From the NCBI GenBank assembly GCA_025360125.1, contig JANYCU010000018.1:62001-126000 (forward strand): a stretch of DNA of 64,000 nucleotides. The letters run 5' to 3'. Numbering within the stretch: the stretch's first letter is position 1; every line of letters begins with the position of its first letter. The notes beneath the pieces are model-generated. The model was not told the origin of the DNA. It saw only the letters and a program-made list of their open reading frames with translations, and did no database searches. The stretch comes from Armatimonadota bacterium (lineage in GTDB: Bacteria > Armatimonadota > Fimbriimonadia > Fimbriimonadales > Fimbriimonadaceae). The translations under genes and the position numbers were made by a program. This document shows, one piece after another, positions 1 through 9,968 of this stretch.

Positions 1-192
1 TTTGAAGACACGAAGCTCTTCGCAGTTGAGGGATTTGCTGCTCATATTCCCGATCTTGCGGAGCATATGAAGTCGGAAAAAATGCGAACCATGTTTGAGT
101 ACTTGCGAAAGACCGAAAATGAACCGAGCCTCATGGGTTCGTCGCCGCATATTATGGCGGTCTCGCGAAAGTGGTTGAAGCCGAGGGAGTAG
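1..192 (+). CDS. SAM-dependent methyltransferase, C-terminal part only
   Basis: The reading frame is open from the first base of the window to a TAG at 190-192, so only the last 63 residues are visible. The tail contains a stretch like EPSLMGSSPHIMAVSRK. This ending (glycine, two small residues, H-x-M/L-A-V-x-R-K) is typical of the last beta strand of small-molecule class I SAM methyltransferases. The SAM-binding motif itself lies outside the window, so the assignment rests on the C-terminus alone and the substrate cannot be named. A hairpin terminator follows 14 bases after the stop. Confidence 0.6.
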   Translation, partial: FEDTKLFAVEGFAAHIPDLAEHMKSEKMRTMFEYLRKTENEPSLMGSSPHIMAVSRKWLKPRE

Positions 193-206
193 GCGTAGAA
201 ATAAAA

Positions 207-235
207 ATAGCCGAGGTGATATTCACTTCGGCTAT
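207..235. terminator. bidirectional hairpin terminator
   Basis: Two 13-base arms (207-219 and 223-235) pair with one G-T wobble around a 3-base loop. A-rich sequence flanks the left side and a short T run flanks the right side. It sits between the tail of the methyltransferase gene and the convergent S41 protease gene, and can serve both. Confidence 0.8.
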
Positions 236-249
236 ATTTGCGCCAACGA

Positions 250-3200
250 TTAAGGATTAATCTTGCCGTTTTTGCCAACCTTCGGAACGGTCTTATAGAC
301 CTTCTTCGGTGGTAATTTGGCCAGTTCATCCATCAGGTACTTCACCGCAGCTTCGAGCTGAGGATCTTGTCCAAGAGCGACCAAATCTGGTCGCATATCG
401 ACGTCCATATCTGGATCGATACCCTGGTTCTCGGCGATGATGTCGCCGGTCTCTGGGTTATAGATTGCGAATGATGGAGCCGTTAGGTTTCCTCCATCGA
501 CGAGGTTGTAGCCGCCGCTTATTCCAACAAGTCCACCCCAGGTTCGCTTGCCAATCAGTGGACCGCGCTTTGCTTGGCGGAACATGTAGGGGAAGAAGTC
601 TCCACCCGAACCCGCATACTGGTTGATCATGAGAGCCATTGGACCTTCGATAACCGGAGCTTCAGGTTGGTGAGCGCCGTAGCGCGGCTCGATCATTGCC
701 TTCTTCTTTCGTGAAAGGGTATCGACGAACCAAGGTTGAATATATCCGCCACCATTCCAACGCTCATCGACCAGCATCGCTTCTTTGTCTGTTTGAGAAT
801 AGAATCCTCGGACAAAGTCACTTGAACCAGGTCCAGCGGTGTCTTCGATGTGCATATAACCGATTCGTCCACCAGACAGTTTCAAAACCGTCTTACGGTT
901 GTTCTCGATGAACTCGTAGTAGCGAGCCGCCATATCTGAAGCAATCGGCTTCACCCTGACTTTTCGGGCACCCGTCAAAGACGGTACGCCATTGATACTC
1001 AATGTCACCGTTTTACCGACCTTGCCGATCAGGAATTGGCTAGGATTGGTCTCGGCCGTAACTGGCTTTCCGTCAATCGCGACCAAATATTCGCCATCTT
1101 GCACATCAATTCCCTGCAATCCCAGAGGAGTTTGATACTGCTCAAAGTCATTTGAGCCTCGAACGATTCGCTTGAACGCGACCATTCCATTCTTGACTTC
1201 ATAGTCAGCACACAGGGTGCCGACGGCAGTTCTTGGTAGCGGAGCACCAATGTCGCCAGGGGCTTGCACGTAAGCGTGTCCCGTCCCGAGCTCAGCAATC
1301 ATCATTCCCAAAATGTAGTTGACATCGGTTCGATGATTGGCCCATTGCAGATAGCCCTCATATTGCTTGAGAACCGCATTCCAATCCACACCGTTCATAT
1401 TTGGATCGTAAAAATTATCGCGCTGGTATCGCCAAGCATCGACCAAGATTTGGTGCCATTCCTCGCGAGGGTCAATAATCGCCTCAAGGTTGGAAATATC
1501 TGCTCGCCCTGGGGTCGCGGCCGATAAACCAGGCTGGACCGTAACGACTTGAATTCCGCCAGGAACCATGACTGCCAACTTAGATTTCGAAGCATTGAAA
1601 GCGAATGATCCAATGTTGTCATAAATCAGTGCAGGTGCCTTTGTGCCCATCGTGTACTGGTAAAGGTCACCCTCCATAACGTAGAAGAATCCGTTATCAG
1701 TGCCACTGAGACCACTATACTGGCTGACTCCCATGGGCAGGGCGATGATTCTGTTCTCAATTCCTGCGAAATCAATGTCTGGCCCAGATTTTGCCTTCTC
1801 TTCTTCCTTTTTGGCTGGATCAGCTTCTTCGTCGTTCTTGTCAAGGAATGGATTTGGAGTATCGGCCTTCAGCGAAATCGCGTACAGTCGTTCGGTCGCA
1901 TCAACCTTAAGGCTAAATTCATTTTTGCCAAAGGTTGGGGCAAAGACTCGACTAGAAGTGAAGTAGAGCCATTTCCCGCTCTTATCGAAACATACATCGT
2001 TATCGTCAAAAAATCCTTCGGTAACTTTTGACTTCTTGCCCGTTGCAACCTCATAAACCATTAACGCCCTAAAGCCATTTCCTCGACCCTTGGTGTAAGC
2101 AATCCATTTCGAGTCACTTGAGAACGTAAATCCGCCACCACCATTGGTGAGGTCATCCATGACGGATATTTTTTTAGTATCGACATCCAAGATGTGGATT
2201 TCCGTGCCGAGGCCAAAGAGAGCAACCTTCTTGCTGTCAGGTGACCAAATGTATTGGCTAATCTTGAAAGAACCGTCGGTTAATTTCGTCGCTTCGCCAC
2301 CGGCCTGAGGCTGCACATAAAGCTCATACTCACCACTCTTGTCGCTCAGATAGGATATCCATTTACCATCGGGTGTCCAATCAACGTTGTGCTCCCGCAC
2401 GCCGCTGGTTCCCGTCATGTTTCGTGTTTCACCTGATTTTGCGGGAACGGAGAAGACTTCGCCTCGGGCAGAGACGGCCACCCGTACTCCACTTGGAGAA
2501 AGGGCAAAATCCGTCATATATGGGGCAAGGTTCTTCAGCGTTGGACGCGTTGCTAAGTTTTCGCCAGGAATGTGGATGTTGAGTTTCGTCTCGGTGTTGT
2601 TCTTTATCGAATATTCGTAGAGGAAGCCTTCACGCTCCCACACTATGTTTTGGCCATCGGTACTTGGCCACTTAATATCAGTGTTTGCGTTCTTCGTAAG
2701 TTGGATGTCCTTTCCACCTTCGTTCTTGAAAAGATTAAGGGAGCCGTTGGTTCGGTCGGAAATGTAGTAAATGGTTTCGCCTACGACCATCGGGAAGTAG
2801 CTTTGCTCGCGTTTGGACGGCAGCTCTTCGTATTTATTGGTCTTGAAGTCGTAGATCGAAACTCGGCCTTGGGTTCCACCGCGGTACTTTCTCCAGTTGA
2901 ATCCGAAACTGTTGACTCGGTTGTACGCAATCTTGGTTCCGTTGGCATAGAATGAGCCTGCCGCGATCTCCTTAATCGGAGTCTCCATCGGCAGTCCGCC
3001 TTTCGGGTCTACCAGCATCAACCGAGCTTGGCGGCCAAGGTATGGGTTTCCTTCTGGAGTTGCGTAGGCGATTTTCCCGTCCGGAGTCCAACCAATGGCC
3101 TGATCGGTCGTATTGGCATAGGTCACTCGTCGTGGTTCGCCACCATCAATCGATACGACATAAATATTGGAGGCACCATCGAAGTTGCCCGTAAACGCAA

Positions 3201-3453
3201 CCCACTTGCCATCAGGTGAAATATGAGGGCGCGTCGTAGGGCTGTTAGCCGCACTGGTTCGCGCGCCAACGTTGGATGCGATTCGTCGAGCCACTGAACC
3301 GGGCTCGGTAGTTGAGGCCCAAAGGTCTCCTGCATAAACAAAAACAACGGTATTGCCGTGAATATCCGGCTGACGAAGCATCCGAGGCTCAACTGCTTGA
3401 GCATGGGAATTCATCATTGCGGTGGCCAGAGCCAGTACAGATAAGGAAGTCAT
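250..3453 (-). CDS. tricorn-like S41 family peptidase with beta-propeller and PDZ domains
   Basis: This 1067-residue protein starts with a signal peptide (about residues 1-20, ending SHAQA), so it is exported. The first roughly 650 residues are WD/TolB-type propeller blades (repeated SPDGKW, TPDGK, SSDSKW turns). A PDZ-like stretch follows around 760-850 and an S41 protease core closes the protein. The predicted nucleophile is the serine of YAGSGGD (about residue 949), with a histidine in GTGHAY (about 730) and a glutamate in IAENQG (about 1007). The spacing matches the Ser/His/Glu arrangement known for archaeal tricorn protease. It probably degrades peptides in the periplasm. It stands alone, divergent from the ThuA-like gene. 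Confidence 0.9.
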   Translation of the reverse strand: MTSLSVLALATAMMNSHAQAVEPRMLRQPDIHGNTVVFVYAGDLWASTTEPGSVARRIASNVGARTSAANSPTTRPHISPDGKWVAFTGNFDGASNIYVVSIDGGEPRRVTYANTTDQAIGWTPDGKIAYATPEGNPYLGRQARLMLVDPKGGLPMETPIKEIAAGSFYANGTKIAYNRVNSFGFNWRKYRGGTQGRVSIYDFKTNKYEELPSKREQSYFPMVVGETIYYISDRTNGSLNLFKNEGGKDIQLTKNANTDIKWPSTDGQNIVWEREGFLYEYSIKNNTETKLNIHIPGENLATRPTLKNLAPYMTDFALSPSGVRVAVSARGEVFSVPAKSGETRNMTGTSGVREHNVDWTPDGKWISYLSDKSGEYELYVQPQAGGEATKLTDGSFKISQYIWSPDSKKVALFGLGTEIHILDVDTKKISVMDDLTNGGGGFTFSSDSKWIAYTKGRGNGFRALMVYEVATGKKSKVTEGFFDDNDVCFDKSGKWLYFTSSRVFAPTFGKNEFSLKVDATERLYAISLKADTPNPFLDKNDEEADPAKKEEEKAKSGPDIDFAGIENRIIALPMGVSQYSGLSGTDNGFFYVMEGDLYQYTMGTKAPALIYDNIGSFAFNASKSKLAVMVPGGIQVVTVQPGLSAATPGRADISNLEAIIDPREEWHQILVDAWRYQRDNFYDPNMNGVDWNAVLKQYEGYLQWANHRTDVNYILGMMIAELGTGHAYVQAPGDIGAPLPRTAVGTLCADYEVKNGMVAFKRIVRGSNDFEQYQTPLGLQGIDVQDGEYLVAIDGKPVTAETNPSQFLIGKVGKTVTLSINGVPSLTGARKVRVKPIASDMAARYYEFIENNRKTVLKLSGGRIGYMHIEDTAGPGSSDFVRGFYSQTDKEAMLVDERWNGGGYIQPWFVDTLSRKKKAMIEPRYGAHQPEAPVIEGPMALMINQYAGSGGDFFPYMFRQAKRGPLIGKRTWGGLVGISGGYNLVDGGNLTAPSFAIYNPETGDIIAENQGIDPDMDVDMRPDLVALGQDPQLEAAVKYLMDELAKLPPKKVYKTVPKVGKNGKINP

Positions 3454-3538
3454 AATGATTCAGAACCCCGGCGGGGCTTCTAGTTAATTTACTGGTTACC
3501 CTTTCTGAAAAGTTGCAAGGCAGATCATAATTCCCTCA

Positions 3539-4207
3539 ATGTCCAAAAAGAATGCATTGATCGTTTGGGGTGGCTGGGAAGGTCACCAGCCTGAATCCGT
3601 CGCCAATTTCCTCGGAGAGATTCTGACCCAAGAAGGGTTTGCTGTTACGATTTCACCGACTCTCGACTCGTTTGCTGACGAAGATCTCGTTTTCGCCCAA
3701 AACTTACTGGTTCCGGTCATCACCATGAGCGAGATCACCAACGAGCAATTCGAGCCCGTTAGAAAAGCAGTTGCCGAGCACGGCATAGGAATGGCGGGTT
3801 GCCACGGCGGAATGTGCGATGCGTTTCGGGGGAATACCGAGTGGCAGTTTATGACGGGCAGCCAGTGGGTTGCTCACCCCGGCAATGATAGCGTCAAATA
3901 CAGGATCAATATTAATGGGGCGGTTTCTCACGAAATTACGGCGGGGCTTCCTGATTTCGAGGTTGAATCGGAGCAATATTATTTGCATGTCGATCCGGGT
4001 GTAAATATTTTGGCGACGTGTGACTTCCCGGCTCCAGGGGTAGAAGGTCCACATACCGAAAACCCATGTAAGATGCCGCAGATTTACACCAAGATGTACG
4101 GCAAGGGACGAGTGTTCTATAACGCGCTTGGACACCAATGTTCCGTGCTTGAAGCAGAGGTTCCCAAAGAACTGATGCGCCGCGGCATGTTATGGGCGGC
4201 TAAATAA
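3539..4207 (+). CDS. ThuA-like domain protein
   Basis: This 222-residue soluble protein has no signal peptide. It opens with a Rossmann-like strand (NALIVWGGWEGH) and carries GMAGCHGGMCDAF around residues 85-97, where ThuA proteins have a G-x-H-G turn in a glutamine-amidotransferase-like fold. It covers the whole ThuA domain (trehalose-utilisation protein family, PF06283 by recollection). Members are often linked to carbohydrate catabolism, but their reaction is not settled, so no substrate is named. The start codon is ATG, a short distance after the divergent S41 gene. No sugar operon surrounds it. Confidence 0.85.
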   Translation: MSKKNALIVWGGWEGHQPESVANFLGEILTQEGFAVTISPTLDSFADEDLVFAQNLLVPVITMSEITNEQFEPVRKAVAEHGIGMAGCHGGMCDAFRGNTEWQFMTGSQWVAHPGNDSVKYRININGAVSHEITAGLPDFEVESEQYYLHVDPGVNILATCDFPAPGVEGPHTENPCKMPQIYTKMYGKGRVFYNALGHQCSVLEAEVPKELMRRGMLWAAK

Positions 4208-4309
4208 GTTGACAGTTTGCGGTCGGCAGAGGAGAGCTTTAGACTTTTTTGGTCAAAAAATGAATGAACCTAGCTCGTTGAGGGTTCTCATCGACATGGC
4301 GAGGATATT

Positions 4310-4597
4310 TTGCTAGTCCTGTTTGCCTTGGGCCCAGTTTCTTCGATCGTCAGCTTAGTCTTGTTGTTCTTTCAGCACTCTAAGAAATTGAAAAGGGTCT
4401 CGATTGGTATTTTTGCAACGATTGTCATCACCAGTACCTTTCCGATAGTCATGGTGAATTATGGTGAAAGCGGGATCCAACTTGCGGTTCTATTCGGCTT
4501 GCCAATTGCCCTCGTGATGCAATTTTTTGGACTTCTTGGCCAGGCATGTTTATTGGAAGGGAAATCAAAGGGTCCGAAGAATGAAGCTAAAATCTGA
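4310..4597 (+). CDS. small hypothetical membrane protein
   Basis: This 95-residue protein has about three hydrophobic segments (near residues 1-22, 33-52 and 58-80) and a short charged C-terminal tail (KSKGPKNEAK). The proposed start is TTG at 4310, supported by a GAGG five bases upstream. No ATG exists in this frame after the stop at 4271. I do not recognise a family. It precedes another short membrane protein in the same direction, and the pair may form a small operon. Confidence 0.5.
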   Translation: MLVLFALGPVSSIVSLVLLFFQHSKKLKRVSIGIFATIVITSTFPIVMVNYGESGIQLAVLFGLPIALVMQFFGLLGQACLLEGKSKGPKNEAKI

Positions 4598-4641
4598 AGC
4601 TCACCTTGCACCCAGATATCCAAATTTAACGTTTAATAGGT

Positions 4642-5298
4642 ATGCCTCACGGAGTAGATAGGTCATGCCTGGGCACTATCGAGCGAGTCTTTTCGACTAC
4701 GCGGCAGTTTGGCGTTCATCGTCAAGGCCTAAACCGGGCTCTGGGGCGCTTCCGGTGGAAAAAGTTCCTTTTGTGGTGCGCAGCAGTTTTGATTGTGATC
4801 ACAATGGTGGCATTTGCAATTCTCGTGCTGTCGGGAACTCCGCTTGACCGATTCACTCTTTTCTTCTATTGGGGAAACGCGATCTTCTGGGTTTTCTCGA
4901 TGCTGCTGGGAGTCCTATTGAGCGTGATGGAATCCAAACAGGACGCTGCGAAAGACTTCAACGACCTTGCCGCATTGCACGATTCTTTACCGCCCGTAGC
5001 CTGGGAAGTTCGGCTTGAAACCGGGGAAACGGTGATCCTCAAGGGCTTTTCAGGACAGAGAGGAGATCAAGTTGGCGTCAACTTTATAGGCGACTGGACG
5101 CCTTCAATCGTAAATTTCTCAGATATTGGCCGTGGCGCTGAAGTTCGCGAGCAACTGGCCCTCGACTTTCAAATCTCCGATCAGTCATCGCTTTTTCCGT
5201 GGCCAGACGAGTACCGATTGTTTGTGGAAGGCGAGGCGGCAAGAATAAAGGAATATGAATTAAGAATCAGGAAAACACTGAACTCAATAATCTCTTAA
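4642..5298 (+). CDS. hypothetical membrane protein
   Basis: The protein is 218 residues if the first ATG is used, but the first 35 or so residues look poor and a later start is possible. Two transmembrane helices are clear (about 43-65 and 72-94). They are followed by a cytosolic or periplasmic domain of 120 residues with no motif I recognise. The next gene starts 18 bases after the stop, so they may be co-transcribed. Confidence 0.5.
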   Translation: MPHGVDRSCLGTIERVFSTTRQFGVHRQGLNRALGRFRWKKFLLWCAAVLIVITMVAFAILVLSGTPLDRFTLFFYWGNAIFWVFSMLLGVLLSVMESKQDAAKDFNDLAALHDSLPPVAWEVRLETGETVILKGFSGQRGDQVGVNFIGDWTPSIVNFSDIGRGAEVREQLALDFQISDQSSLFPWPDEYRLFVEGEAARIKEYELRIRKTLNSIIS

Positions 5299-5316
5299 AA
5301 GCGTAACATTAGAACC

Positions 5317-7875
5317 ATGAAAAAGTGGATCGTCGTTGGCGCTGTTGCCGCCGTCGCTGCATCGGGTGTTTCGTATTGGTCTTTCCAGAATTCGAGGGTC
5401 CAAATGGGACCGCAACCGAACGGCAAATTCATTGTTTCCTCTGGTCAAACGATTAACGCGGGAACAATATCCTACGAGCAACGGCTCTCCGATCTTGCCG
5501 TTCATCCAAGCGGAAAAGTAGTTGCCGTCGCCGCGAAAAACAAAGTCTTTCTGTGCGACGAAACTCATGTACTTCCTAATTCTGAAGTCGGAATTGGCGC
5601 TGATTCCGGGTTTCATGGCATCGCCTGGACTCCCGACGGCAAGCGTCTCATCGCTACTACGGATGCGGGTCATCTCCAAGAATTCACCTACGATGGCGAC
5701 CTACTCCAGAAAGGTCAGAAGATCGAACTGACGGCTCGCGGTAAGAAAGGGAACCCCGTCCCCGGCGGACTCTGCATCAATAAAGCAGGAACCGAGCTAT
5801 TTGTAGCTTGCGCCGATTGGGATGGCGTTGTCGCGGTTGATTTGGCAACCAACCAGTCAACGAAATTTCTTCCGAGTGGAATGGTGCCATTTGGCTGCTC
5901 CCTGAGCTCGGATGAAAAGATGCTCTTGGTGAGCAATTGGGGCGGCAAAGCACCTGGCAAAGACGATGTGACCATGGCCAGCGGTAAATCGCGGGTTGCG
6001 ATCAACCATCAAGGCTCAATCCTCACCGGAACGGTAACCGCCACTGACCTCAGCAGCGGCGAAAGCACCGAAATCACCACCAACGTCCACCCAACCGAAA
6101 TACTTTGCGACGGAAATTTAGCCTACGTCGCCTGCGCCATGAGCGATTCGGTCGATGTCTTGGATCTAAGTTCGAAAAAGCGAACCAAAAGTTGGCCGAT
6201 CAAAACCACAAAGTTCAAATTGATCGGTTCGATGCCCAATGCGCTGGCTAAGTCTGGCAACACGCTTTACGTCGCCGATGGAGGAGACAATGCAGTTTGC
6301 GAAATCGACGTGACTACCGGAAAAGTGGGCGGCTTCCGCTCGGCCGGATACTATCCGACCGCGGTTCACCTCAGCCTAGATGGTAAAAAAGCCTTCGTGT
6401 TAAACACAAAGGGCAATGGTTCAGTTCGAGAGACGATGAAAGGCAAGAATCGTCGAAACACCCATGATTTCCAGGGCACTGTTTCGGTCCTCGACCTTTC
6501 AAAAGACCTCAAAGCCGAGACCGACCAAGTGGCGATCAACAACAGCTGGAACGATCCCGCATCCACCCAAAAGCCAAACTTGAAGGTCTACCAAGGGGCG
6601 ATTAAACACGTCATCTATGTCATCAAAGAAAATCACACCTACGATGACATTTACGGCGACCTTCCGGTTGGAAACGGCGACCCGACCCTTTGCAGCCTTG
6701 GCGAAAAAGTGATGCCGAATCACCGAAAAATCGCCCAAGCTTTCACCCTGTTTGACAACGCCTACACCAGCGGAACCAACAGCGCGGACGGGCACCACTG
6801 GTGCGACGAAGCATTCGCCAATGACTATCTTGAGCATTTTTATGTTGGCTATTCGCGAACCTATCCCGACGATGGGACCGATGCATTATCACTTAACAGC
6901 GGCGACCGAATTTGGGATGCTGCTCTCAAGAAGGGCCTGAAAGTCAGGGTCTATGGCGAGTGGGCCGATGACGAACATCCGATCTACAAACCCCGGAAAC
7001 CGAAGGATTGGTTTGAAGCATGGGAAGACCGCAAGTCAGGTCGAAACGAGTTTCAGTACATTCCCACCACGGAAATTCCGTCCCTAAAACCGCTGCTCGC
7101 TCCTGGATATCATTATTGGCCGCTTATCCAAAGCGATCAGAGTCGCATGGATACTTTTGAGAAGGAATTCCGAGCGTTCGAGGCTGGAGGCAACCTACCA
7201 AATCTTTCGATCATGACGTTGCCCTGTGACCACAGCGAAGGCGCGAGCCAGGCATATCCTACACCGCGGGCCATGATGGCGGATAATGACTACGCGCTTG
7301 GCCGCCTGATCTCATTGGTATCCCACTCCAAGTATTGGAAGGACACCGCGATTGTCATAACCGAAGACGATTCTCAGTCGGGCCCTGACCACGTGGACGG
7401 TCACCGAACCAGCACCCTAATCGTAAGCCCCTATACGAAGCGAAACTATGTAAGTAGCGAGTTTTTGACCCAGGTCAGCCTGCATAAAACGATGGGAATG
7501 ATGCTCGGATTTGGCCCGCTGGGACGATTTGATGCGATCGCCCGACCAGCCACTGACTGCTTTACCGACACGCCAGACTTATCGCCTTACGAGATCGCAC
7601 CGAACAACATTCCGTTTGACGAGCCAAACCCGGGTCGAGTCAAAGCGATGACCAAGGAAGAAAAATACTGGGCCGACAAGTCGGCTTCGCTCGACTGGAG
7701 TTCGATGGATCGCGCCGACCCGTATTGGTTGAACCGAATCAACTGGTTCTCGATCTATCACGGCTCGAAGCCGTATCCGGGACGACCGAATGAGCGGCCG
7801 GGGATGATTGACAGCGATGAAGGGCCCGTGTCGAGTCTGGTGCGTCAAGGTGGTCACCGGGATGCCGCCGACTAG
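5317..7875 (+). CDS. beta-propeller plus phosphoesterase-family protein
   Basis: The 852-residue protein begins with an N-terminal membrane or signal segment (about 5-23). A YncE/lactonase-like seven-bladed propeller spans about residues 45-400. A phosphoesterase domain (PF04185-like, alkaline phosphatase superfamily) starts near 425 with HVIYVIKENHTYDDIYGD; the N-H-T-Y/F-D motif is the metal-binding entry of phospholipase-C-type and acid-phosphatase-type enzymes. Further motifs are LFDNAYTSG with DGHHW, TLPCDHSEG, and ITEDDSQSGPDHVDGH, which supplies the second set of metal ligands. The fusion of the two domains is a known bacterial architecture. The substrate is unknown; the location is probably periplasmic. 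Confidence 0.85.
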   Translation: MKKWIVVGAVAAVAASGVSYWSFQNSRVQMGPQPNGKFIVSSGQTINAGTISYEQRLSDLAVHPSGKVVAVAAKNKVFLCDETHVLPNSEVGIGADSGFHGIAWTPDGKRLIATTDAGHLQEFTYDGDLLQKGQKIELTARGKKGNPVPGGLCINKAGTELFVACADWDGVVAVDLATNQSTKFLPSGMVPFGCSLSSDEKMLLVSNWGGKAPGKDDVTMASGKSRVAINHQGSILTGTVTATDLSSGESTEITTNVHPTEILCDGNLAYVACAMSDSVDVLDLSSKKRTKSWPIKTTKFKLIGSMPNALAKSGNTLYVADGGDNAVCEIDVTTGKVGGFRSAGYYPTAVHLSLDGKKAFVLNTKGNGSVRETMKGKNRRNTHDFQGTVSVLDLSKDLKAETDQVAINNSWNDPASTQKPNLKVYQGAIKHVIYVIKENHTYDDIYGDLPVGNGDPTLCSLGEKVMPNHRKIAQAFTLFDNAYTSGTNSADGHHWCDEAFANDYLEHFYVGYSRTYPDDGTDALSLNSGDRIWDAALKKGLKVRVYGEWADDEHPIYKPRKPKDWFEAWEDRKSGRNEFQYIPTTEIPSLKPLLAPGYHYWPLIQSDQSRMDTFEKEFRAFEAGGNLPNLSIMTLPCDHSEGASQAYPTPRAMMADNDYALGRLISLVSHSKYWKDTAIVITEDDSQSGPDHVDGHRTSTLIVSPYTKRNYVSSEFLTQVSLHKTMGMMLGFGPLGRFDAIARPATDCFTDTPDLSPYEIAPNNIPFDEPNPGRVKAMTKEEKYWADKSASLDWSSMDRADPYWLNRINWFSIYHGSKPYPGRPNERPGMIDSDEGPVSSLVRQGGHRDAAD

Positions 7876-7943
7876 GCTCGGATGGCATGGGTTTGCAACT
7901 ACATGCCTTTCAAATCCTTTCTGACTATTAGGTTCGCTCAAAT

Positions 7944-9140
7944 ATGGCATTTCCCCTGCTCATCGTTCTGGCTCAAAACTTGAGCCAGTCAACCCTAACC
8001 TTTCCGGCGCCGAGAGGGATCTATCAGGCGGATGTTACAACCTGCACCGAGAAAGATCGCGGCTTATATACGGCTATCTTCCAAGGCTATCTTTCGATTC
8101 AAAAGAAGGAATTTGAGGTTTCTATATTCGGTGGCGATTGGAAACAAGTAGGAAACAGGCTCCTCCTCACTATCGGCAGGTTTATGGCAACTGACATTCA
8201 AAAAACGAAAGGAAAATTTAACGACAGAACCTTCCTTTCGGGCCTGACTTTGGAAATTCAGCCGAGCGGAGACTTGGTTCTCCAACCTGCCAAAGGGATG
8301 GTCATGACCTCAAAATTGACATTTCGAAGACTGGCCCCGATCAAAACGGTCGATGCCCTTGAACAAATCGCAAAAGTAAATTTTGAGGACAGGGAATTTC
8401 GGATGACGCTCGGTTGGGCTCTCACCAACCAGCTGTTTGAGATCAAGAATGAAGTCGCACCTCAGATGATTCAAATACTTCAATCGGGCGAACCATTCAC
8501 TATTCGACATGAAGCGGCTTACCGTTTGTGGGGAGTTAGGAGCGACCAAGTCGTCAAAGCGACTGGTGAAATGCTTCTGTCCCAACTCGAATCTAAGGAT
8601 AAAGAGAATCTCATGATGAGAAGAACTTTGACTATGGCGCTCATTGAGTCTCGCCATCCTGCAGCTGCTTATTTCGGCATTGCTGCTTTTCGAAAAGGAC
8701 TGATTCGAGAATTCGAGGTGGCCAAGATCATTGGAAACAGCAAAAATCCAGATGGAATCGCCTTCCTCTACGAAGTTGCCGCCAAATCCAAAGGCAAATC
8801 ATTGACAAGCCTCCTAGAAAGTATGCGGCTGGTTAGCAAGGCTGATGGTTTAAAGCTAGCCAAGGATTTTGAACGTGATCCGGACAAAAATGTTCATTTC
8901 GAAGTTCTTCGGGCTTTTGCCGAAACCGAAACAACGACCGCTAAGCGCGGTTTGGCTTCGAAGCAACTAATCGATTTATTTCCAACTGTGGATTGGATGA
9001 AGCAATGTGATATAGCCAAATCCTTGGGAAATGCGGACAACCCGGTGGCCCGACGCGGACTTCGAAAGCTAAGTGGCAAGGGAAGCGATCCTGCGGTCCA
9101 GCATTGGATCGACGGCGGACTGGAAAAATATAAGCATTGA
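7944..9140 (+). CDS. secreted hypothetical protein with HEAT-like repeats
   Basis: The 398-residue protein has a short hydrophobic N-terminus (MAFPLLIVLAQ) that may act as a signal peptide. An all-beta region follows to about residue 140, then helical repeats to the end (alternating amphipathic helices with small-residue turns, HEAT-like). It has no catalytic motif. It lies 68 bases after the phosphoesterase and ends 15 bases from the convergent prmC, so the space between the two stops is too small for a full terminator. Confidence 0.6.
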   Translation: MAFPLLIVLAQNLSQSTLTFPAPRGIYQADVTTCTEKDRGLYTAIFQGYLSIQKKEFEVSIFGGDWKQVGNRLLLTIGRFMATDIQKTKGKFNDRTFLSGLTLEIQPSGDLVLQPAKGMVMTSKLTFRRLAPIKTVDALEQIAKVNFEDREFRMTLGWALTNQLFEIKNEVAPQMIQILQSGEPFTIRHEAAYRLWGVRSDQVVKATGEMLLSQLESKDKENLMMRRTLTMALIESRHPAAAYFGIAAFRKGLIREFEVAKIIGNSKNPDGIAFLYEVAAKSKGKSLTSLLESMRLVSKADGLKLAKDFERDPDKNVHFEVLRAFAETETTTAKRGLASKQLIDLFPTVDWMKQCDIAKSLGNADNPVARRGLRKLSGKGSDPAVQHWIDGGLEKYKH

Positions 9141-9155
9141 GGTGCGATTCAATTT

Positions 9156-9968
9156 TTAAGGGTCGTCGGCAAAACGCCACATCACAACACGGTCGTTCCC
9201 GCTGAGGTCTTTTATGATTTCTGATCCAGGATAGAGCGCGGAAACCGCCAAGCCCTGTTCCTGACCAATTTCGAGGATGACCCTTCCACCAGGTGTTAAA
9301 TGGTCTTTGATCGTTGCCGCTAATTGTCGATAAATCGCGAGCCCATTGTCGTCGGCAAACAACGCTGAATCAGGTTCAAATTCTCTTACTTCACGAGGAA
9401 TAATTTCATTTCGCCCGATGTACGGCGGATTCGAAACGATTAGGTCGAACTTCTCGCCAGCCAGTTGCTCCAGCAAATTCGAATGCCGAAACGTAATATC
9501 TGCTCCAAGTGTTTCCGCATTCTCCCGGGCGACCTGCAGCGCCGAACTGGAAATATCCGTCGCCCAGACTTCCCAGTTCGGACGTTCGAGCTTGAGAGTA
9601 ATGGCAATACAGCCGGACCCAGTGCCGATATCGAGAGCTTTAAGCCGATCAACAGGAAGCTCCAAAGCAGTCTCCACCAAGACCTCGGTTTCCTGGCGTG
9701 GAATCAAAACATTGGAGTCCACACGAAAACGTCGCGAAAAGAACTCTCGGTAGCCAAGAATGTAGGCCAAAGGCTCGCCACTTTCGCGGCGTTGCAGTAA
9801 TCCTTCAAGCGCTAAATCGTTAACAACATGCTCAGGATGGGTCAATACCCAGGTGCGGTCCACCAGCATCGAATGAGCAGCTAAAACCTGGGCTTCAAGC
9901 TTTGGCGAAGCGACCCTAACGGCAGTAAGCCGGTTCGAAGCGTTCGTCACCCAATCATTCAGTAGCAT
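9156..9968 (-). CDS. prmC: peptide chain release factor N5-glutamine methyltransferase
   Basis: PrmC methylates the glutamine of the GGQ motif in release factors RF1 and RF2. The 270-residue length is normal. An N-terminal helical domain ends in IPRQETE (89-95), the SAM-binding motif reads DIGTGSG (113-119), and the substrate-glutamine motif NPPYIG is at 180-185. Its first 14 bases overlap the end of the AI-2E-type permease gene, so the two are probably co-translated. prfA, the usual neighbour, is not here. Confidence 0.95.
   Translation of the reverse strand: MLLNDWVTNASNRLTAVRVASPKLEAQVLAAHSMLVDRTWVLTHPEHVVNDLALEGLLQRRESGEPLAYILGYREFFSRRFRVDSNVLIPRQETEVLVETALELPVDRLKALDIGTGSGCIAITLKLERPNWEVWATDISSSALQVARENAETLGADITFRHSNLLEQLAGEKFDLIVSNPPYIGRNEIIPREVREFEPDSALFADDNGLAIYRQLAATIKDHLTPGGRVILEIGQEQGLAVSALYPGSEIIKDLSGNDRVVMWRFADDP

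Noticed and set aside
2572-2955. plus-strand ORF of 127 codons opposite the S41 protease
   Set aside because: The reverse strand encodes recognisable propeller blades throughout; no independent start signal.
9346-9753. plus-strand ORF of 135 codons opposite prmC
   Set aside because: Fully antisense to conserved PrmC motifs; the product is low-complexity and serine-rich, a shadow frame.
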